The position numbers were made by a program, and so were the translations under genes. Shown in pieces: positions 56,026-64,000 of a stretch of 64,000 nt of DNA (position 1 is its first letter; each line of letters opens with the position of its first letter). This stretch comes from Nymphaea colorata (Eukaryota; Streptophyta; Magnoliopsida; Nymphaeales; Nymphaeaceae): positions 18,409,002-18,473,001 of the forward strand of contig NC_045148.1 in NCBI RefSeq assembly GCF_008831285.2, in the 5' to 3' direction. The notes below the pieces were generated by a model. It was not told where the DNA came from. It was given only the letters and a program-made list of their open reading frames with translations, and searched no databases.

Positions 56026-57603
56026 ATGCACGGAAAAGGAGCGAAGAGAAAGGCCACATGAGAGAAAGGCCGACTAGGGGGGTGTCTTGGAATCTAAACC
56101 TAAAGTAGGAAGTGAAAGTGGGAAAGATTAATTGCAACGACAGATTTGTTGAAGATGACTCTTATTTTGGTTGACATATAGGCCAAACTGCTCAAATATG
56201 TAGTAATATGGTTAGCCCCCAAGTGAAGGTGTGCTTGGAAAGACCGACTTAGAAAAACACTTCAGTATTTTATTCATGTTATAATTCAAGTGAAGGTGTG
56301 CTATGAAGTGCAAAATGATCAAAGTACAACATTCAAAAATGTCAAATGCAATCCACAAACAAGCCAAAAAAGAAAATGTTACGGAAAAGAATTGGTGCTC
56401 AGCCAAATTATCCATCACAAGCCTTATATTCCTTAAGAAAGCATTTGTCTCATAATCCAATTTACAAATTCTTCAGCTCAACCATGATTGCCAAAATGTG
56501 TCTAACTGTGAAGAATCTGTGGTTGTCTTTCTCAACCATTTGATGTTTCTAACTGATTCACTTACTTTAGTTGTTGAAGTCATAAAGGAGGATGTCTTAG
56601 TTATATATGCATGTACATAGTGGCTTAGGAAATGAATATAAAGGTTTTGTATAACTATGACAACTTCAAAATCTCTTCCTTCATTCTGGAAAATACATGA
56701 TATTCTCAAAAATCAAGGGAAGTGATTAATGGTTGCCTTCTTTGCTCAAAATAGGTGTGACCTTGGCAAAGGTAGAGGTTGTAGTAGAGGTGATAAATGA
56801 TTCTAGAGTATAGGAAAAGGTATATATGCAAGTTCATTATGGATAGAAAAGTCAAGTAATTGGCCAATTATGTGGTAAGAGGAATAAAATGGCCAAGATT
56901 GCTGGAATTTACTAAAGGCATTCATGGAAATGACTATGAAGTCAAAGCAAGACAATCAATGGCATCCAAATACAAGTACTGTGCATCATGTTGCGACTTT
57001 AGGTCTATGTTTGATGCCAAATATGAGTGTTTTGGTTTAGTTGGTGTCATGGTAGGCAATGATGTGAACACCCCAATGACAAATTAAGGCAAATCAATTA
57101 AAAAATAAGAGGTTTCTATTAACCCATGACCATGTTTTAGAAATAAAGTAAAATCTTCTTTCCATATCTAATATATGCAAAGGTAAGAAGTGCAATATTG
57201 AGTTAACAAATCTATTCTTTTTTGGGTTAAGGATGAGATGAACAAGAAAATGCAGTTTGGAGAGGGGAAGCGGTAAAGACAATATGTATGTCTAGCTAAT
57301 GGATAAACGGGCAAGTGGCTGGAATAAAGTGGACCAATGCCATATGTTTGAATCTTTATTTGCTAGTTCTTATCATACTACAATTTCAAATTTTGTGTGG
57401 CATGATAGATCAAGATAGGCTAGTAATTATGTAATGAATCTGTAGAGAAATGTTGATGTTATTTTGAAGGCAAAAAACAAAATACAGAAATATGTTTTAA
57501 TGGCCTTCTTACAAATTGTGGTTGTTTGCCATTTCAAATCTTTAAGCATATTTAAAATTTTTGCTTTCTAAACAATGCATGTAGTCCTATGAGGACTCGT
57601 AAT
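56026..57603. other. No gene seen
   Basis: AT-rich. The frames at 56,346-56,543 (plus), 56,473-56,709 (minus) and 56,860-57,087 (plus) have no recognisable motif. Confidence 0.5.
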
Positions 57604-57984
57604 TGTTAGCCTGTTGTGGCACAATCAGAAGTTAGGTGAAAGTTTGTTCATCTGCTGGAATCTTTAGAGGGATTTGGTAGTGGAGAACTATTGTGAAGAA
57701 TACTTTCTATTAAGATAAGGATAATTACTAGTAGATAAGTTTAATTGTAAATAGCAAAAAATAGTTTTATTAATAGTTTATAAGGGCACTTATTGTAATT
57801 AGGACAGACATCATTTGATTCTTCTCAACAAACTTCTTGCACACTATAAGAGTTTAGTAACCAAGGAAGTGCTATTTTAGCCTCTCCATCGCATGTGTAT
57901 GTGCTTTCTGTTTTGCTCTGATACCCTATTTCACTCTGTTTTACTTGTGTTTTGTTTTCCACCATACGTAGTTTTGATTTTATT
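57604..57984 (+). repeat. Probable Copia 5' LTR
   Basis: It lies directly before a primer site. A start at 57,604 (TGTTAG) is plausible and gives about 380 bases. The region ends 'gattttatt', without a clean CA, so the exact edges are uncertain. Confidence 0.45.
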
Positions 57985-57985
57985 A

Positions 57986-57999
57986 TGGTATCAGAGCTC
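57986..57999 (+). promoter_or_regulatory. Copia primer-binding site
   Basis: TGGTATCAGAGCTC matches the complement of initiator-Met tRNA. A decayed gag frame follows at 58,105. The 'agctctaagcacttt' after it is duplicated about 75 bases on. Confidence 0.8.
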
Positions 58000-58104
58000 T
58001 AAGCACTTTTTCTTTGAGCATGATCTTGGTATATTATTGACCGCTATGTGGTTATTTACTGATCATCATCTGATAGCTCTAAGCACTTTCATCTTGGTCA
58101 ACAT

Positions 58105-58600
58105 ATGGCAAAAACAAATGCAAATATGAATTTGCTTACTAGAGACCCAATCACCTCTAGTTCAAATACTTTGTTTGACATCAACATAGAATTTGACGTC
58201 CCTTATTTGATGCATCATTTGGACAACCCATGAGATTTGTTGGTGAATTGGCATCTTAGTGGTAATAGCTATGGCACTTGGACATGGCCAATGATAATGG
58301 CACTTGTCACTAAGAACAAAATATCATTCATTAATGGTTCATTGCCTATGCTTGATGTTTTTTCTCTAAATTTTCTGTTGAGATCTTATTACAAATGTAT
58401 GCTCTTGTTCTAGATCATTAACTCATTATCTCATAAAATACAAGGTAGTGTTGTATATACTGCCATATAGAGAAAAGTACAACTAGATTTACAAGAATGC
58501 TTTTACCAAAGTACCACATAATTTTCAAATTAAGATTGTGATTAGTAAGATTAATGAAGATGCATTTCTATATCAGCATACTATATGAAATTCAAGGCCA
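58105..58600 (+). pseudogene. Copia gag N-terminus, decayed
   Basis: After ATG at 58,105 a stop appears near 58,231. The continuing frame reads NWHLSGNSYGTWTWPMIMAL and TKNKISFINGSLP, which is the standard start of plant Copia gag. Similarity fades after about 58,600, where a LINE piece begins. Confidence 0.75.
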
Positions 58601-58639
58601 ACTGGGATGAGTTGGCCTCATATGATCCTCTTCTAGTAT

Positions 58640-58870
58640 TTTCGTAGGGATAAATGATAGAAAGAGAGGGGATCTCCGTGATGAAGCCCCCCTGACTATA
58701 AAAAAAAAACTTCATTTATTCCTTTAATAATGAGAGCATATGTGTTTGTTTCTCCAAAATCATTACCTTAGAAACCCAATTATCACAAAAACCAAGGTGG
58801 TGTAGGGATTTCCTAATGAAGTTCCATTTAACTTTGTCCTACACCTTTGACATATCAAGGTTCAGATGCA
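58640..58870 (-). pseudogene. LINE (L1-type) reverse transcriptase fragment
   Basis: The minus strand covers the RT stretch from the DKVKWNFI-like segment through HHLGFCDNWVSKV to the GDPLSPSIF motif (near 58,665). It closely parallels 62,450-62,700, apart from a short A-rich insertion there. Only this ~230-base piece is present. Confidence 0.75.
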
Positions 58871-60549
58871 TGAACGGTTATTCTGAAACCAAGACAAACT
58901 TGGTCGAGCACGTGACGAAGTTTGGGCCACCTCTAGATCTACTCCAAGTGATATTTTGTGATTAGCTTTCATGGGGACACTGGAGAACAGATGAACGAAA
59001 AATTACAGACAATTAGGAAAAGGGAGTCATTGATGGTGGCAAGCTTAACCCATGTGGCAAACTTAACCCATGGAAAGCAAAAAAAAATAAAAGATAAAAT
59101 AAAGAGAAGAGTGAAATCCATGTGGCAAACTTAACCCATGTGGCAAACTTAACCCAAGGAAAGCCATTTTAAAAGTAGAAATCATATCAAATCTAAAAGT
59201 AAAATTTTGGATCACATATCTTAAAAGGAAAGAAAAAAAAATTGTCAAAAGCTAAATGGGCTTACTGTACATTTTTGTAAACTTCGACTCACACAAAATA
59301 AGAGTTGTACCACTCACTCTTTTATCACAAGTTGGAAGAATAGTTAGTGAGGATGTATTGTAGACTTAAGCCATACTTAGGCTGAAACCTTGTAAGTTAA
59401 TATTTGGTTACGTCTCTCTCATTTACCTCCTATATTGTGACTTCGTAGCAAGGCTATTTAAACCTATAATAGATATTAAAAGGAAAAGAAAAAGATAATC
59501 AAGCAGGGTGTTGCAGTTGTGTAGCCTCCCTTGCTTTGCCTTACTTAAGAGGGAGAGAGTCTTTGTTGGGCTAAGGTTCAATTTGTGAATGGTGAAAGCC
59601 TTAGAATGAGGACAAATCGAGTGAGAAAAAGCCATGGGTTTGACCAGCAGAGTGCTGTTGGTGACCTCGCTAGTGGTTAGAGTCATAGTAGGACTCGCAA
59701 ACAATAGATGGTCAGAGCATGGTCCCACTTTCTTAGTTCACTATTTAACCCTTAGAAAAATTAAAAGGAGGGAAAATTAGGAAAATTGTGCCAATAAGGG
59801 GTGTTACACCTTTATGAAATAATTTAGAACCGCTCCATACTTTTTACAAATGTTTTAAATAGGGCAGCAACCATGAAAGACCCCACTAATTTGTTGAACT
59901 TTTTAAATAACAGTTGTAGCTTTTTAAAGCTTTTTAAGCAGCCTCAATTTTCTTAAAATAATTACATAAGGGGGTTTCCAGCCCCATTTTATACAAAATT
60001 GGAAACAAAAATATTTTTTGTTCAAAACCAAGGTTCTTAGGTTTGAAAATCAATTCCATTTTTCTATTTATTTGAAATTTCAAATGTGGGTTTGTAATAG
60101 ACTTTTCCATTTAAAATTGAGTTCATGAGGAAATATTTTTTGATGCCTCCTTGACTTTTGTTAACTGTTAAAGAAAGTTCCCAAGCATGCATTTGTATGT
60201 GAAGTTTTTATATGTATTTGGTAGCATGTGTATAGCCAACAATGAATGGATTATTTGGCCTAGCCATGATATGGTCCGAGCTAATCAATTGGTCAAGGTG
60301 GCATGACTTCTAACTCAATTGGTCAAGGTTATCCTTTTGTCCTAGGTTAATCAGGTTGAGTAGGGGTCAGTGCTCATTATCTAAGTCATTTTATTGTTTT
60401 GCAACTGAGTCTATCTTCTATTTTTGAGCATGCCAATTGTTAGAAACACTTTCCAACTTCTTCACTTAAGGGCCAATTCCAATGTAACCCTTTGATTGAT
60501 AAAAAAATAAAGAGACAGTAATAGAAAGGGACACACATAAAAGAGACAA
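58871..60549. other. No gene supported
   Basis: There is a short local repeat of 'tgtggcaaacttaacccatg' around 59,050-59,160. The 101-codon minus-strand frame at 59,423-59,728 has no motif. Confidence 0.5.
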
Positions 60550-62905
60550 AATTGGTTATCTCAAACAGCGCAAAAGGGCTCCCTACTTACCTAGGTTTGG
60601 TACCCAAGGGATTTTCCATTAGATTATGTTCCTTACGGCATCCAAATGCAATGTGTCTAAGGAGGTGTTGCTTTGAAGAAAGGAAAATCTCATGCTATGT
60701 GCATTCAACAAGGACAAACCATATCCCATTTTCCCATGTCTTTTCATGGTCGCATGAGGACAAGAATTGCTGATTGCATAATAAATGCCAATACCTCTAA
60801 TAAGGCCAAGGGTATAGGCTTATGGATAAAGTCATCCAACAACACACCTCCTCTGTATGCTAAAACCATGAGGATCTGCCAATGACATTCATGATGTGCA
60901 CACATAATTTGCCAGTGATCTCCCAATTGATGTTAGCATCAGTGTCACAAAAGATGTTGTTTCTTAATTTCTTAAATATCCCCAAAGGTCATGGGTAGAC
61001 TAAGACGCTAGACAAGCTAAGACCATTTTACTATGGAGATCTCTTCCACCATCAATGGGTTGCCTCTTGGACACTTCTTCATTTTGGGATGTTTACATCA
61101 AACTTATGCCCAAGTACCTTCACCATTTCTTTGCACATCAATCGTGGATAAAGACATGATCTTCTGTTTCAATTTGTCTATCATAGATCACACATTGGTT
61201 GGCTAAGGCATAGCCAACTCTTTGTGTTCTATCATAAGTCATTATATATACCTCCATAGCAAAAAAAGGTGCACCATTTAGCTCTAGAAATGGCAACATT
61301 CTTTTACATTATAAGTTTACTTTTGTCTAATACCTTGTGAAGACAATTCACTTCATAGGTGCCTGGGTGGTGGACCGTTGCTACTTCTTTGTCTCCCATG
61401 ATCAAGATGTCCTTGTCATAAAGGAAACTAGTATGCTGAATGGCATATGAAATCCAATGTGAGTTCAATTTTGACTAGTCTCTTGTTTGTGAATACTGTT
61501 CATCTCATAAAGGGAGGCCTCTAGGATCAAGTTGTAAAAAGTTTTTATTATAAATAAGGTATTCTACTATGCCCAATCCCAACTCTTTGACGATAAATGG
61601 GTGGTCTTTCTATTATCCACCATCCATTGAATCAGATGATTAATGTCATTCCAACCCCACAAGATGCTTTTGCATAATCAGGAACACTGGGACTTTACAT
61701 GACACGTCAACATACTATCAGTCTTTAAATATTTGTTTCGCACAAACAATGCCCACAACAAGCTTGTTGTTCTTGCCTAGAAGAGCAAAAAGATCATGTG
61801 TGCTTTGTATCGGAAATGTGAATTTCAAACTGGAACGCTGGCTTCCTCTAGAGGGTAACATAGGTCTTTTAGCTGATGAGGGGCATTTTTTTGTTCTCAA
61901 TGTCAGCCTATAGAAAATGTCAGCACAATCTTTCAACCATTACCATAATAGACCTGGCCAGTCAGAAAGCTATCATCTAGTAGCTGATGATTTGATTCAA
62001 AACATAACAATTAAATATTGTATATCAGAGTATCAAAGGATTTTTTTTTTCATCCTACTTTTCTCCACTTTCCCAACAAGGCAGACACAAGCTTTTAGGG
62101 TTCATTTTCTTCAAGAATAAGTAGAGGCCATGGTAAGTTTTGGAGAGAGTCAACTCTCAACTGAGGGTTTTGGAAGTAAACTAAATTCTACGTTCATTAA
62201 CATAAAACAGGATGAATGTAGATTTCTGGTTATTCACGAGCATTCCAGATTCACTTTCCAATTCTCTAAGGATATTTCAAGCTTCTCTCACTCTATTTTA
62301 TCTCCCTACAAAAAATCATTGCACCTACATAAAAAATACCTAGAATATTTGCCTAAACCCCTCTGAATTTAGAAAATTTGATTTTCATATTGAGAGCCAA
62401 CCATTCGAGCCTACGCAAAAGAAAAAAAATTGAACCACAACTGTGAAAAAGATAGAAGGAGAGGGGATCTCCCTGATAAAGCCCCCTCAGACTATAAAAA
62501 AGAATAAGAAATAAAAAAAATAATAAAAAAAAACTTCATTTCTTCCGTTAATAATGAGAGCATATGAATTTGTTTCTTCACATGTCATTACCTTAGAAAC
62601 CCAATTATCACAAAAACCAAGGTGGTGTAGGGCTTTCCTAATGAAGTTTCATTTAACTTTGTCATACACCTTTACATATCATGGTTCAGAAGCATTGATT
62701 GGCAGTTATGGTCTGCTAAGATATTAACCATCTAATTGCATTCAAACCTATTCATGAATATGTTTATTAGGCAGAAATGCTCCTTGATAATGATTAACAG
62801 TTCTAATGAGGATCTTTTCCATTCTAGCTGCCATGACTTTTGAAATGATCTTGTAAATGCTATTGCACAATGCATTGAGCTGAAACTCCATGATGTTGGA
62901 AGCAT
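60550..62905 (-). pseudogene. LINE (L1-type) remnant: reverse transcriptase to zinc-binding domain
   Basis: Read from the right: NSIYKIISKVMAARMEKIL with HYQGAFLPN (about 62,870-62,745), the HHLGFCDNWVSKV region, then GDPLSPSIF (near 62,465). A piece resembling the stretch after the catalytic motif follows (SGMLVNNQKSTF, near 62,235). Near 61,215 it reads RVGYALANQCVIYDRQIETEDHVFIHD, the zinc-binding domain found at the end of plant L1 reverse transcriptases, with one Cys changed. The catalytic YADD region is not recognisable. Between 60,550 and 60,920 further minus-strand frames probably belong to the element but I cannot place them. It is heavily decayed. Confidence 0.65.
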
Positions 62906-64000
62906 TAGGAGTTTTACATTATAGTCCTGCATTAAGTGAGACATTGTCTTGCATCTTGAGCAAAATTTTATTTGTGCTTTTCATTCAACTCTTTGTGATC
63001 GGACATCATCATAATTGCCACACTTCAACTCCACCATTGGACGGAATGTTAAGGAAAGTAGTATCTCCACACAAATTCGAGCATATCCTATCTGCAGTTC
63101 AACCTTTGTGAAGGGATCGACTTCCATTCACTCCCCACCCAGCACCCTGGCTACACCCGTTTGTTCCATAGGATGGACACCAAACAAGAAGTCTCTACTC
63201 ACTAGGGGATTTCAAGGGACTCCCCAATATAGAGGTCCATTATAAGGACCCATCTACTCGCAAGCAGTTGACCTCTTACTCGCTATGCCTGTTTCCTCAT
63301 AATGACAACAAGTTCTTCACTAGAATCTACTTTTACTAGGTAATGACCATTAACAACAAAGGAAAAGTGAAGGTAGTGAATCTCATATCAGGGAGAGCGA
63401 AGTCCAACGATAAAGAAGCCAAGATCCATTGATCACCTATTTCCTCCACCTGGGAAGTAGGCTATGGTAATGTATTTGTAGGATTTCTTCATCTCCTCTA
63501 GATCTTCCTCAAAATGATGACATGGGGATGCCCACTAATTGTACGCACTTCTAATTCTTCTTGGTCATCATAGGTTTCCATCGCATGCCTATTGATAGCT
63601 TTTACCATATTTGAGAGTTGGATTGCCACATTGATTGCAGCTGCTCTCAAGTTGAGTATGTGAGACAACCCCTTCACAATCACCTACCCTTGAAGCCTCC
63701 TGCTTGGAGACATTGGACTCCTCCTTGTCGGTTCCCTGGATCAAGGACCACCTCATGGTCTCCACTGGCATCTTGGGATCATCATCCAGGGTGGGGGCCT
63801 TACTTCCTCACAATTGTTGCATTGTCTCCTAGAAGCATAGACAGGGGAAAGAGAGAAACGAAAGACCATATGAAAGGAGCTCTAATAAAAACACTAGGAG
63901 AGCTTCTCCCTCCTATGACCCTACTAGATTTTCTAAATGACCAACTAAATTTGGACAAACATAATACCAGAATACATAATACCCACAATTAATTAATAAG
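62906..64000. other. Unassigned, possibly the upstream part of the LINE
   Basis: No clear domain. The 124-codon plus frame (63,618-63,992) and the minus frames opposite it have no family signature I can name. Continuation of the LINE toward its endonuclease is expected on the minus strand but is not demonstrated. Confidence 0.35.

Noticed and set aside
63498-63992. 124-codon plus-strand frame and its minus-strand counterparts
   Set aside because: No recognisable family on either strand. Probably decayed element sequence, so left unassigned.

Overview
The window reads as repeat-dominated nuclear DNA of a flowering plant. The evidence is AT-rich background, several plant Copia elements primed by initiator-Met tRNA (primer sites of the TGGTATCAGAGC type), a plant Tat-type Gypsy element with a second, archaeal-type RNase H, L1-type LINE remnants, hAT-like non-autonomous DNA transposons, an integrated caulimovirid (plant pararetrovirus) genome and a broken plant PDR-type ABC transporter gene. 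I see no intact host gene and no rRNA, tRNA or CRISPR. Nearly every long reading frame is a piece of a decayed mobile or viral element. The sequence alone does not identify the species.

Layout. 0.9-7.9 kb: a Tat-type Gypsy element with its 5' part deleted (protease, G-patch, probable intron, RT, RNase H, second RNase H, integrase, full 3' LTR with 71-bp tandem repeats). 8.7-9.5 kb: a hAT-like non-autonomous element flanked by 8-bp duplications. 11.6-13.8 kb: three exon remnants of a PDR/ABCG transporter, one split by a second hAT-like element. 13.8-25.3 kb: a block present twice (about 13.8-18.3 and 22.4-25.3 kb), each copy holding a foldback palindrome and a minus-strand Copia remnant. Between the copies lie two more large inverted repeats, a Copia fragment and a solo Copia LTR with perfect 5-bp target duplications.

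26.2-33.2 kb: a genome-length caulimovirid copy with terminal redundancy of about 6.78 kb spacing. Its order is primer site, unknown N-terminal ORF, movement protein, coat protein, protease-RT-RNase H, unusual C-terminal domain, promoter. It carries many stops and frameshifts. A second, partial copy on the minus strand (54.9-56.0 kb) keeps the 3' coding end and promoter. The promoter ends of both copies are fused directly to the same satellite family (33.2-33.76 kb and 50.2-54.9 kb), which is the oddest arrangement in the window.

35.0-38.3 kb: a minus-strand Copia element with both LTRs and an internal gag-to-integrase deletion. 38.3 kb: a small clean 59-codon frame. 39.0-40.5 kb: a minus-strand Copia 5' end whose LTR holds an 8x24-bp minisatellite. 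40.9-43.0 kb: a plus-strand Copia remnant interrupted by a minus-strand Gypsy LTR and 3' end (43.0-46.1 kb) related to the element at 0.9-7.9 kb. 46-50 kb: AT-rich, mostly unassigned. 57.6-58.6 kb: a Copia 5' end. 58.6 and 60.5-62.9 kb: minus-strand LINE remnants.

The genes do not form a pathway. The window records successive nested insertion, inversion and decay. The caulimovirid copies and their satellite junctions are the best candidates for something not well described.
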